Shown here: in pieces, positions 26,185-38,284 of the stretch
How positions within the stretch are numbered: position 1 is the first letter of the stretch
Layout: each line of letters begins with the position of its first letter
DNA from: Desmodus rotundus
Lineage: Eukaryota > Chordata > Mammalia > Chiroptera > Phyllostomidae
Reading direction: 5' to 3'
DNA length: 64,000 bases
NCBI RefSeq assembly: GCF_022682495.2
Contig: NC_071394.1
Location: 27,500,470 to 27,564,469, forward strand
Notes under the pieces: model-generated
Seen by the model: only the letters and a program-made list of their open reading frames with translations
Database searches by the model: none
What the model was told of the DNA's origin: nothing
Translations under genes and position numbers: made by a program

Positions 26185-26589
26185 TTATTTATAATCCGTT
26201 TTCCTAGGACTTTCCTCCTTATGTAAATCCTCTCAAGCCAATGCAGACTAAGCCCTTTATTGGTTTTCCTCGTTGTGTTTCCTAAATCAGTGCTTCAGCC
26301 AGGCTCTCATTTCCAGGATATTACTGCCAGAGCTTCCAGGGGTTTTCCTACCTAGTCCACCTGTCATTACACCAAACGTGAATCTGACCACGTCATGTTC
26401 TTGTTTTAGGTCCCTCGACAGCTTACCACTCAATACAGTAAGAGGTAAATTTTATACGGGAATGATCATATTTATATTAGTAATTACATTAATTTTTGCT
26501 TAATTCTCCCTAAGCATGCCCACAACTATACAGGTTAGGTCACTGAAATACTACCTCCAACAGCTCTTTTAACCAGTACATTCTCGGTG

Positions 26590-26800
26590 GGGAGTGGGGC
26601 CTGGCTTTGATATTTATTTAGCTATGTAACCTTGGGAAAGCTATGGGACTTTTTTGAGACTCAGTTTCCCTATGTGTATATACCTATAAAAAAGCCCCCA
26701 ACTCAAAGGGCTATTGTGAGGACTAAAGAAGTCTAGCTCCATAAAACATTTAGACCATTTGGCACACAGTGAGTACCCAGTAAGTGTGAGCTTGAGTTAT
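26590..26800 (+). repeat. MIR SINE relic
   Basis: Contains ttagctatgtaaccttggga, gagactcagtttccctatgt, ggctattgtgaggactaaag and ttggcacacagtgagtaccc in MIR order. Confidence 0.75.
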
Positions 26801-27779
26801 AGGGTAGCTACCTCAGTAACAGACATTCTGACATTAATAGAAATCACTATAGTCAGTGAACTTTTGAATCTTCTAAAAGTGCATTACTCAATGGGCCAAT
26901 TTTTATAAAGAAAGGTGGAAAGAACCTATGGCACATTTGCCAAATACCAGAAATCCTAAATATTCTAGGAGGAAGACTATTTGGTTTAGGTGTTGGTGTT
27001 TATTTTACATACCTCTGTACTCTGTGAGAGGGTTTTTAGTCACTTGCTGCAGAAAACTTTTGAGGAGGGGCCAAAGTCATAGAAATAAGCAATTTAAAAA
27101 TATGTGAAATCTTAGATGAGAATTATATACGTTCCCATGGTTCTGATCACCTTTTTAAAAAGTTGACTCTTTTAATAATAGTAACTGAAAGTCCAGAAGT
27201 TTGCTTATCAGATAGGAAACCAAGCAAACCCTGGACTCTCAGTTACTTTGGACAGCTAGATTATTTACCATATTTTTATTCAGAAAAGATAATAAGAAAT
27301 TTGTTATAACCTATTTTCCTAGTGCTTCCCTCCTTACACACAATTTTTGTAGGTCATAAGGAATATGGTATTAATACACAGCATTGGAAATTTGAGAAAA
27401 ATATGTGAGCAAAGAGCAGTTACTAAGAGACAGTTCAAGGTCAGAGAGAAGACTTATAACTTAGCAGGAACAGTATGAACTATAAACACAGAAGAACAGT
27501 AAGTTCACGGTGATTTGGGATGGGTTGCAGATATGGGCCTATGCTTGGTGAAGTATGGGCTGGCTCCCATACTTCATTCCTTCCTGCATTCCTTGCAGGA
27601 TTCTCTATTTCATCTGGTGCTAGGATACTTTGATTTCCCTTGCTCAATTACTTCTGAAAGGTGAAGGCCAAAAGGTAAGGATAGCTGATAATTTAACTAA
27701 TAACCAATGAAAGTGGATACTTACACAACACTGGAAGGCAGAGAATGCTGAAAAGATTAGGCAGAAATGGGATGAAGAT

Positions 27780-28765
27780 TTTGATATACCTTCACTAAGT
27801 ATATTGTCTTCACTAAGTAGAAATTTTACAAAATTAGTGATAAATTTGATGAAACTGGGTCCATTTGTAATGCTCCAAAAAGTAGTTGATCAGTCAGTAT
27901 TACCACCCAGGAAAATGAAGTGTTAGTAACTCAGGCATTTACACAGTACCCCCCCAAAACACAAGAAAGAGCTTCTATTGAGTTAAGCATTCCACATAGA
28001 TCTTTGAGTCATCTAATGCAACACTTAGGTTTGAAAATGTACCGGCCAAGATTGCTTCATGGGTTATTAGAGGGTGGTCCAGTTTGCCATTTACAATTTT
28101 GCAAAGTGGTTCTGAATGAACACAAGGCAATGCCATCACTGATAAAATTACAGGTGCTATAAGTCAGCACAACTGTGTCTATAATTTAAGAGAATATCCC
28201 CATGTAATGACAGAGGGACAGTAGAGTCAGCTGGGCATTACGGTTTGGGCAGATCTTTCATGTAAAGGGGTACTCGGACCTATTTTTTTTCATACAACTG
28301 TTACACACAATCTGCATCTTAACATGTCGTGGGACACTATTTTACCACAATCACAGAGGCAGCATGAAATGACGACTTCCTCTTTCAACAAAACGGAGCT
28401 TCTCCACACTACGCTATAACAGTGTGTGAGTTCCTTGATGAACAACTACCCAGTGGGTGGATGGATCAAAGTGGGCCAGCGCAATAGCTACCACAATAAC
28501 CGGACTTCACCCCAGTGGGCTTCTTTGGGGGTGTTGTCAAAGATAAAGCCTTTTCATAAAAACCACACATGGTGGATGACAGGATTCGCTGCATAAGAAA
28601 AGCATGTCAAGAAATTGATGACAATAAAGAACTCTGTGCCAAGGTGTGCTTGCAAGTAGACTCTAAGAATGGGTAAATAATGAAGGCCAACAATTTGAGC
28701 ACTTACAAGATTGTACATAAGTGCACTGTGTCATTGTGATAGTCGTTTGAGTTAATAAAGATTAT
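27780..28765 (+). pseudogene. Decayed Tc1/mariner (IS630-like) transposase gene
   Basis: The remnant encodes a mobile-element DDE transposase, read in three broken frames. Near 27830 it starts KFDETGSICN. A paired-like helix-turn-helix follows (TQERASIELSIPHRSLSHLM; frame 27920-28162). The catalytic part near 28250-28500 reads NMSWDTILPQ, a short gap, then NGASPHYAITVCEFLDEQLP. The C-terminus near 28560-28700 has a KACQEIDDNKELCAKVC-like stretch. In relatives the catalytic motif is normally Q-D-G-A; here the Asp has become Asn. Several stops and frameshifts are present. This differs in sequence from the mariners at 9 and 44 kb. I did not find clear terminal repeats. It is inactive. Confidence 0.8.
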
Positions 28766-31700
28766 AATAATAAAAAATTTAAAAAAGAAATAAACATAGC
28801 AGGACAGATGAAGGAGGCCTGGGGCGAAAAGGAGATGAGAGGGGAGAGGAGTCTTGAAAGGACAGGAGCTGACTGGAGAACACTGACCAGCTTGATTGCA
28901 AGATTCTTCAAAATGTAACTTTATCATGCTTCATCAGCATTAGGATATAGTGCTTTATGTAGTGTGTAATTCTTTAGATAGTTGTAGAGAAGCCACATAC
29001 AATACATAACAGCAGAAAGTCTGGGGAAATAAAAACCTTACTCTGGTGGAAATATCCATTACTCCAGAAATTTGAAGAAACATGAACTAAGTGCTATGCA
29101 TTTTATGATGGCTAAAATAAAATTCTTATACAAGAAATTTTCCTGAAAAACTTAATTTTTAGCTATCAAACAGAGAGTACAGGAATAGGTACCTAGCATG
29201 CATGGGATAGGTTACCAAGAGAGTCACTGTGAGTGACCTAAAGGAAAGGAGGGCTAAGGAAATGCCTGAAACCAAGTGGTTACACGGAGGAGGGGGCAGA
29301 GCAGGAGGAAGGAGAAAAGGCAAAGGAAGAAATGCTCAATTAGTGTTATAAATTGTTCTCATTCTTCTCCAGGATATGTAGTGTGTACATCAAAGAACCC
29401 CCACCTTCAGATCCTCAATGATGTGGTTCTGTTCTTTGTCCCTAAAATATGGTTTCTATTTTGCTACAAAAGTGTTATTTACTCTAAAACATTGATTCAA
29501 AAATGAGCATGTGTTACTCCTTACATACATTGCCTCTGTTAAGTAGGCTTAATAAGATGATTACTTGGTATTCAGGTAATTACTACAGTCAAATGAACAT
29601 AACTCAGGGCGATCTTAGTCCCCTCACCCATCTTTTTAGTCAATTTTAAAACTGCATTTAAAAAAAATTGCAGGAAACAAAGAGTGGTATTACATGCTAC
29701 AGATACTTCAAATCCTAACTGAAATAATCTGATACTGTTTTGAATATTAACATACTCTATTAGAATAGAGGAAAATGTAACTATATTTGTTTCAAGATAT
29801 ATGTACTATCAATGTGTGAGTTCATCTGAGAGGTTCAGCCTAAAATAAACCTGAGCTTCGAAGTACACCTGTTGAAGTCATTCTCTAGTTCAATTAACTT
29901 CAATGTCTCTCTACCACCTACTTAAAACATTTCAGCCTAGCTTTTAAAGCCTTCCACAATATTTACTGAACCTGTCTCCATGAAATATATATTAAAGCAT
30001 CAGATTTCTTCCAAATCTCTTCAAGTGTATGTTATATACATCTTATCTTTTATATTTCAATGAACAGAAATAGGAATACCTATGAATTAAGGAATCCCTT
30101 TATTAATTCATAGGGCAAGCATTTATTCGGCGTCTCATTTGACACTGTGCTCAGCACTTTTCCTGGGTTTTATCATCTCCACCTTAAAATACTGTAAAAG
30201 TGTCTGTATCAGTGAAGACTGAGTTTGGCTTTAATGTAACAGAAGCTTAACCATTTATGTTTATTTTCTTCTTATACCCTAAAGTCCAGGGCTAGCAGCA
30301 GAGGTTCCATGATGTCGCTCACAGGTTAGGATCATTTTATCTACCCATGTGTCTATTTTTAGTGTGTGGCTTTTATTCTCGTGTTTGTAATCACATGGTA
30401 ACAAGTGGCCGGTCACTTCCATTGTCATTGTTCCAAGGGAGAAAAGGAAGAAAGGAAAGACTTTCCCAGAAATCTGCAGAACACTTATTTGTATATCTCA
30501 CTAAAACTGTGTCAACAGAGTCAGATGATGTCACATTTCTCTCTCCACCTTTCAGTTTTGCTTATTTCTATGAGCTCAACTCCTCTTCTTAACACAGGTC
30601 TTCTTCATGTGACAGGGTGAAGAGTGTGACATGGTCAGAGAAAAGTCCAGTATGACAACATCTGAACTTAACTGATCCACAGGAGTTTATTCTTTTCAGT
30701 GCCTTCATATGAAACACTGCCCTGTCTTGAGTAGCATGCCCATATCTGAACCAATAACTGGGTCAAAAGGATGAGTACTGTGATTGGCCAGGCCTCTGTC
30801 CCATGTCTACCCTATCATGGGAATTCCCATCAAAACCACTAGAATAGAATGTTGTTTAGCCAAAGGAAGGAGAGTTCTATTATCAGAAGAAGAGGGTTAG
30901 AAATAATGGGTAAACACAATCTCTGTCCCAATAGCAGCACTGAACAGTTTGCAAGCCAATGTTATTTCCGTTGTATTACGTTGTATAGAACTTTAGGCTC
31001 TAATTGAGAATAGGTTCCAAGTACTGAAGAGAGCCAAAGCTGCTTTCTGAAGAATATTCTAACTTTGGCTAGAGGCAACCCTGAAATTTCTGTGGCCAAG
31101 GCTGTTAGCTGTGCTCCAATATCCTTTACCCCCTTCCTTCACAGTAAAATAATTTTTACCAGGGTGTATAACCATGTATTGGAAAGACTGCCTTTCTCAG
31201 CCTCCCTTGCAGCTAGGTGTGGCCACATGGAAAGTGAATGTAAATGATATATGCAACTAGTTGCGTGTGTGTGTATGTGCGTGTGCATAAAACTAGTTGT
31301 ACAGATGTACATGTATATATCTATAGATATGTATTCTCCAATTATTTATTTAGTGTTATCTATCTTCTTTACTAAATATTTGAACACTAGCATATGAAAG
31401 CAGAAACTTTATCTCTTTGCTTTAATGCTATTCCCCTAGTATCCACAGTTGTGTTTGGCTCACAGAAAGGGTTCAATATTTATTGAGTAAATAAATAGGT
31501 CACTCTGTTCTGCCTATTCAATTCCAACTTCTCCATGAAGCTAGATCTCTGACCACTTCAGCCTAAAGTCTTCTCTTCCAATTCCGAATAGTTCACATAA
31601 CACTAAGATCCACAGAGCATATTTATCACTCTTCATTTACTGCTCTGAGTTCTTAGTAATGAATTCATTTGTATATGTTTTAATTTTCAACCAGATTATA

Positions 31701-33320
31701 AAATGCTAGAGGGAAAGGACCACAGTATACTTATTTTTCATACCTCTCTCAGTCAATAGTCAGTATATCTGGCCCTCAGTGAAAGTGACCAAGACTAGGA
31801 CAGACAGTTTAATTGTGCATTAAGAAAACTTAATGCATTTACTGGATTTCTGTTCAAGAAATCTATATGGGATAAACATTAGCATGACCTGAAAGTTAAA
31901 ATTTTAATTATGTTCTTGATATTCAGCATCTACCTTGAGGCAACTATGACATGTTTCTCTCGACCAGCTTGTTTATCAGGAGAGGATAAGCAGTAAAATA
32001 CTTAATATGTTTTCCGGGTCTAGATTTTAAGATATTAAGGTATTTAGTCACAGGATCTCTTGTCCATTTAAGACTCCGCCTGAATCTACATTTTATTGGA
32101 GCCTGTGTTTATTGCCTGGTCATAAGCAGTCAATCCAGATGCCTCCTGAGGGAAAGAAATACTCAGTATGGCAACACTGACGCTAACTCACCAGGTCGCC
32201 ATCACTCAAATTCCCCAGTTTCTTTTCTATATATAGAAATGGGTAACTAGTGATGTGGCCATTCCCATTCGCGTCTGCCTTAAGACAGAAAGCATCGAGA
32301 CAGACTAGAACATCAGCATCCTCTCCCATACCAGTGTCAGTTCCCACTTTCAAACCCTACCTACACTCACACGAGTTCACAGTATACAGCTTACCTCTAC
32401 TCCCCTCATCTTGCCTGAAGTTCTCCTTCAAAACAACATCTGCTACTACACCACCATTCATAGTCCCTTTTCTTCTTCATTCTGAGGTTAATAGTTCTAA
32501 TTATTCCTACCAATCCTTAGATTGGTTAAGTGTACCATGAGATAATTTTTTACCATTAACTAACTGAAAAAAAAAAAAAAGAAATTTCCATTCCTCGAAT
32601 AAAGCATGACTCCAAAGCAGGTTATTTCCTATCTAAAATAATAATAATAATAACACCAAATAAACAATGTCCACCACCGCTCCATAAGGCATATACTCAA
32701 TCACAGTTCATAGCAAAAAAAGTCCTACATACTATATTCTGTTTTAAACTAGAAAGACACCCAAGTAAACTATATCAGGTACATACAATAAACCCTATTA
32801 CAATATTTTTATATTAATATACTGTTTATATATAGAGACTCAAAGAGTTAATATTTTTAAATAGTAGAATAAGATATTGGCAATTTTACTAAGTTATATT
32901 CATAGGAAAAGAAAACCCCTTACTTACTTGTTACCCTGTAATTTCTATATTTGCCTTAACTTAAAATAATCAGTCTCCTGTCATCTGGTTCTTTGGGTTG
33001 AGTGTGCAGCAGGGCTGGGGAGCTGCCAGGGCAGAGTAGAGTTGGCAGAAAGAAAACTTCAGGAAAATGATTTCCAGGGGAAAAACAGGCATGACATTAC
33101 AAGTTTCAAAGTGTGAAAAGTTCAATTTCTCAGCGTTATATAGACTCACCAGTGCAAGTTGGGGGTAGGGTAGAAAGAAAGAGAAGTAGAAATTAAAAAA
33201 AAAACTGAGCAAATAAACAAATATGGCAATTGTTAACATCAGGAAAAACAAGAGTATAAAGAGAAGAAATATAATCACATATTACGTTATTAAGCAGCAA
33301 ACAATATTTTCATTGTTTTG
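28766..33320. other. Intronic stretch, mostly unassigned
   Basis: Contains an L2-like segment at about 31500-31760, a (TG)n-like patch at about 31265-31290, an A run near 32567, an (AAT)n run near 32637-32654 and an LTR-like decayed stretch near 30.2-30.7 kb that I cannot name. The 102-codon minus frame at 32970-33278 is a hydrophobic artefact of A/T-rich sequence. No exon is seen. Confidence 0.4.
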
Positions 33321-33990
33321 TACATTGTTGGTGGGAATGCAGACTGGTGCAGACACTGGAAAACAGTATGGAATTTCCTCAGAAAACTAAAAATGGAACT
33401 GCCTTTTGACTCAGCAATTCCGCTGCTGGGATTATACCCTAAGAACCCTGAAACAGCAATCCAAAAGAACCTATGCACCCCAATGTTCATAGCAGCACAA
33501 TTCATAATAGCCAAGTACTGGAAGCCACCTAAGGGCCCATCAGCAAATGAGTGGATCAAAAAACTATGGTACATTTACACAATGGAATTCTACGCAGCAG
33601 AGAGAAAGGAGCTTATACCCTTTGCGACAGCATGGATGGAACTGGAGACCATTATGCTAAGTGAAATAAGCCAGGCAGTGAGGGACAAATACCATATGAT
33701 CTCACCTTTAACTGGAACATAATCAACAGAAGAAAAGAGCAAACAAAATATAACCAGAGACATTGAAGTTAAGAACCATCTAACAATAGCCAGAGGGGAC
33801 GGGGGAGGGGATAGTAGGGAGAGGGGTTTACAGGAACTACTATAAAGGACACATGGACAAAACCAAGGGGGAGGGTGGAAGCAGGGGAGGGAGGTGGGTT
33901 TGGCTGGGGTGGGGAAGAGGGGTGGGGAGAAAATGCAAACAACTGTAATTGAACAACAATAAAATAATTTAAAAATTAAAAAAGAAAATA
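33320..33990 (+). mobile_element. Young-looking 5'-truncated L1 (3' end)
   Basis: It begins inside ORF2 (ttggtgggaatgcagactgg) and stays open to the ORF2 stop near 33722 with no break. The C-terminal ORF2 sequence contains MELPFDSAIPLLGLYPKNPE and ends FAAERKEL-like to ISPLTGT. A G-rich 3' UTR follows (33.79-33.93 kb), then ctgtaattgaacaacaataa and a short A-rich tail. The intact frame and low divergence suggest a more recent insertion than the others. A clear target-site duplication could not be fixed. Confidence 0.88.
33795..33932 (+). other. G-quadruplex-prone G runs in the L1 3' UTR
   Basis: Two clusters of G runs occur: ggggacgggggaggggatag followed by tagggagagggg, and a second with gggggagggtgg, ggggagggaggtggg and ggggtggggaagaggggtgg. 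Both satisfy the usual four-run pattern. Conserved G runs in 3' UTRs are a known L1 trait. Confidence 0.7.
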
Positions 33991-35799
33991 TGTAACATTA
34001 TAATATATATGGGGAAAATGTAGAAAGTACAGAAGAGGCAAAAAATAAATATACAACTATTCATAAAACTAAAAAAAAAGAAAAGAAAAAAGAATAAAAT
34101 TCAACACAATTCATATTGATTCAAAAAATATGACAAGAATATTGGGGAGATGAAAGCCTTGAGGGGAGGTGTAAAAAAGATGGAATCCTCATTTACAATA
34201 AATAGCAAGTGAATGGGTAATGTTAAAATCAGTAAATCAAGAAATGGTAGTCTTTTCATTTTATTCAGAAACACAGAGATAAACAGTTTATGGGTTAAAA
34301 GTGGTTATGTAGGATGAGGTGTCAGGGGACTTACACCATTCTGATATATTTAGTTTAGCAGCTTTTGCTTAGAATTCATGTATTACTTTGATAAAAATAA
34401 CATTATTTAATAAAAATAAACTAACCATTTTAATAGGCTAATTTTACAGACTTCAGACAGATTGCTCAGCTTTCATCCTCAGTTTAAATCACCCAATACT
34501 TAAAAATTCTATACAAGTTATCTTTCTTTATGGTGTATTATTTAGTGACTACAACTGAAATAAGATAATATAAAGGTAGGATTTCTTGTTTTGTTTTAAA
34601 ACAGTTCCTTATAATATTCTGCATACTGATAGAAATCTTACAATAATTTTTAGTTTTTTAATCATAAAAATGGTCTGTATTATTACTCCATAAATAGACT
34701 TGCACAAATTAAAATCATTTAACTCTTTGTTAATTCACATTCTTTTTCCAATGTTTCCGGACATTTATTGGTCTGGATAACTAAATTTTCACTCTTGTTT
34801 ATTCTTATTGCATAAATTTGTGATTATATGATTAATGACAACTTTTATATAATTGGGCCTTTATAGGACTAAGACCATCTTGTAAGAGAGGAAAGCTTCT
34901 TAGAAAGGGTAATAATAATACTCTGGTTTCTCTTCAGATTCTATAAATCTTTTGCCTTTTTAGAAAGGGTAATAAGCCAGCTGCGCCAATCACCACAGCC
35001 TCAGCCCACCTAGAGTGCATTTTTCAAAGCAAAAACATTGGAAAAACTTTGGATCGATTTTGGTGGCAATTTGCCTAAACCATTACCTGGTCATTTATTA
35101 CTAAAGTATTTCCTTCTTTTAGCTATGAACTTGAAAGTTTCATAATGAGTTAGCTGTTCATAGAATTAAAATTAATATTAAATTGGTTCTAGCAATAATC
35201 CTCAGATTGTTCCATTGTTTTTACTTATATTCCCAAAAGTTTGTTCATCTTTCTTCCCCTATGTTTAAAGTTTGGATATGTTTCCTCTACTAACAACAAC
35301 ACCTCTACCACATTCTTGAATAACTTTAAAATTAATCTTCCATATGAAACCTTGTCAAAGACTGTCTAAAAGTATTAACACCATTCATGAGTTGGTGGGC
35401 TGAGAACAGATATGACATTCACCCATCTGTAATTCACAGGGTTTTTTCTAGAATCCTGATTAATGGGATTTCCATTATTAATCCATCATTCTTATGAAAT
35501 AGTAGTTGTTCATAATGCCATGATACACATTTATTTTTTTGGTAGATAAAAGGTTTATTTGTATGCTCATAAGAACCAACCAAAGAAACATTTGACTGGT
35601 AACGAATTAAAGTTAAAGGCTCATATAGCATGCTTAGCAGGGAAAAGGAAGCAGAGAGAAATGGCCTCTCTGGGAAGAACAAATACTTGTATTTTTCTTC
35701 AGGAAAGACAAATGAATTTCCCATGGAAGAAACAGGAGACACAGTAGTCCTCCTTTACCCATGGTTCCATTTTCTGAAGTTTCTCAACGCTCAGATCCA

Positions 35800-35990
35800 C
35801 CCTTGACTGCCGCGTGTGTGATACCAGGCAGGTTACTACTCACTGTCTCTGAGCCCCAAGACCCGGATCTGAACAACGGGGAAAGTGCCCATCTCTAGCA
35901 CACAGGGTGGCTGTGACAGCGCGCTTCAAGACAGACCAGCCACCTTACACGGAGATGCCTGGCATGCCGCCCAGCATCAAGTGACTGTCA
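35800..35990 (+). repeat. Probable MIR SINE relic
   Basis: ccaggcaggttactactcac, tgtctctgagccccaagacc, gaacaacggggaaagtgccc and gggtggctgtgacagcgcgc follow MIR order, but the copy is diverged. Confidence 0.45.
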
Positions 35991-36729
35991 GTGAACACCT
36001 CTTCTCTCCCTTCCTTCTGATAAATACAGCTTAGAGCCTTCTGCATAACTTAAGGCAAAAATAATGTCTTTTTCACAGAGAAATGGTTTCTTCACTTGAG
36101 GTTTTATAGAAGATTTACTCTAAGCACAGATACGATCGGAGAAGTACGGAAACAAAAACAAAGAAAACGTATCTTGAGAAGCATCTAACAAGCAGCTTTG
36201 TTTCACAGTGACATGCTTTGTGGTTATAACGCAGGCTTCCAGTGAACACCAGATCAGAATTAAAATTCTAGGCAGACATTCAACTTTTATGATTGTGTCC
36301 ATTTTTCACTAAGCATGTGAAACAAATGCTTTAGAAGCTATTTATTTGAAGATATTCCCATAATACTCCTGCAAAGTTCACTCCCAAAATAGGCCTATCC
36401 CTTTAATGTATCTGAGTAAGTAAAAACTATACCAGGGTTCTTGCATTGTACTTTAAAAACTGCAACAGGGTTAATAAAATCATGTTTTTAACAGAGGCTT
36501 TTCTGAGGCTAGGCCACAGCAATTTTGCAAAGATGCATGACAAATTATAGGAAAGAAGACCAAACAAATTTCAAAAGTAAAAAATACTAATCCAAAATGA
36601 TTTATGACCACATTTTGAATAAAATTAAGTATAGAATAATTAGCAGAAAGCATTTCACTTAGTTTTCCTATTATGAATGTGAAGTTGGCATAAATGCAGT
36701 ATGTTTAATCAAAATCAGGTAATAGTTAC

Positions 36730-36873
36730 CTCTGTAGCCTTGCTTGATGGTTCCAGTCCAGCCATATTTGCTACTATTAACTGATGTAAGAGTTGAACTT
36801 GAGCCACACTTAGGAAGAAATCCAGGTTTGTGGTTATATTCACTTCCAAAGAATGGCCACACACTAAAATCTC
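36730..36873 (-). CDS. VPS13B: VPS13B internal exon (144 nt, phase 0-0)
   Basis: The minus strand reads a pyrimidine-rich tract ending in cccccttcag, then 48 open codons, then the donor gtaact. The exon begins and ends on codon boundaries. The protein starts EILVCGHSLEVNITTN, continues with LDFFLSVAQVQLLHQLIV and ends SSKATE. From memory this matches a conserved segment in the middle third of VPS13B, a rod-shaped bridge protein thought to move lipids between membranes at the Golgi and endosomes. It follows the 40.7-kb exon in frame. The neighbouring frame on the same strand is also open, but it does not use the splice sites in phase. No downstream exon was found to the left, so the following intron appears to exceed 36 kb. 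Gene identity rests on recognition rather than alignment. The exon call itself is strong because splice sites, phase and residue composition agree. Confidence 0.85.
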
Positions 36874-38284
36874 CTGAAGGGGGGAAGAAAAGGTTGAATC
36901 CAGATAAAGAAACATGATAGCCATTAGATGATAATTTATCATTCTTACTTATTTGACCTTTATTACATTGATGAATTCTTCTGGGACTCGAGTTCATTTG
37001 TTAATGAGAACAGCAGAAATGGTGAGCACAGCCACTTGACACAATTTAATGGATTAACTTAATAAACATTGATGAAGGCCTGCTGTGCGCCCTGCTGTGT
37101 GCTAGTTATAGGGCAACAAAACTAACAATAAGAATTTTTCACCATTTCATATATATTTGGCATTTTCATATCTCAAACTACTATCATTGTTTCAGTAAGT
37201 GATATAATTCTTAAGCATAGCCTTGTTCATTTATTCAAACCAACAGATATTTACTGAGCATGTCCTAATCACCATGCTCTATACTGGAGTGCCAGAAATA
37301 GCACAAAGAAAAAGATTGTCCTTGAAGGGCAACCTGCTCTTGAGGAGGTTACAATCCGGTTGAGCAGACAGATACAAATGGGTAATTGTCAGCAGGCAAT
37401 TACAATCACAAGCGGTATGGACTGAGTACTCTCCAAAGGATCAGTTCCAAATGATTTATAACAAAATAGAGTGCTGAAGCCAAAAATGCTAGACTAATTA
37501 ATTTAACTTCTTTAAACTGCTAAAATCTTGGCAGCATTAGGTAGATGTCCACTACTTAACTGGTACTGTTCTGCACAACTGAGTTACTTGAACATTCATT
37601 GCTGGAAAACCATTCAGAGAAGAGGGACGGACAGAAATGAAAAACAATCCAGAAGCTTCACTTAACAAGCAGAAGTCCTGCCTCTTGTCATGAAGTGCAT
37701 GTGGACAACGTTCAAATGTCTGGAAACATCCAACAAACCTTCTCCATGTTAGTGTCATCCAAGGGGATAGATTTAAGGAGACTTATGACTGGTCCAGACA
37801 CAAACTAAACAGCTTAGAGCAGCTTTTAATAAGGTCATAAACAACAGCATGTCAAAAATGATTATCTTTTTTTTTTTTTTTTGGTTAAAAAACTTTTCCC
37901 CTACAAGTTCCCTGTGTTTACTCATTATGGTTAGAATTATTATTTTACTCCTCCAAGTAATGATGAAAAGAAATATATTCATGTATTTTAAACTAATTGT
38001 GTTACTAAGTAACTGTAAGATATTGGTAGACTTAATTTTTATCTAACTGTGGATAACCTAACTCTCCCTATAGGGCTGATATAAACATCAAGTAAGATAA
38101 CATACAAATACATTGTTTTAAAAAAGCTAAGGGAAGGAATGTAAAGTTTATAGTAGCTTGGATTATATTTAATTTGTACTTAATTTTTCTGAATTTTTCA
38201 TAACAACTGCCTGTAACAGATCAAAAAGTTTATAAAATTTTTAGTATAACAAATTTGTATTAAGAACTTTGTTTTCATTTTTTA

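Larger units (their letters stand above)
1..36729 (-). other. Long VPS13B intron, no exon recognised
   Basis: After the 36.7-kb donor the minus strand shows no segment with paired splice sites, correct phase (0) and recognisable VPS13B sequence down to base 1. Open frames here are short, lie in repeats or are low-complexity. A short exon could still have escaped notice. Individual repeats are listed separately; the gaps between them hold AT-rich unassigned sequence. Confidence 0.5.

Noticed and set aside
32970..33278. 102-codon hydrophobic minus-strand frame
   Set aside because: Made of F/L/I runs from A/T-rich DNA. No splice sites in VPS13B phase and no known family.
33318..33722. 134-codon open frame as a host gene
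   Set aside because: The sequence is the tail of L1 ORF2, followed by an L1 3' UTR and A-rich end.
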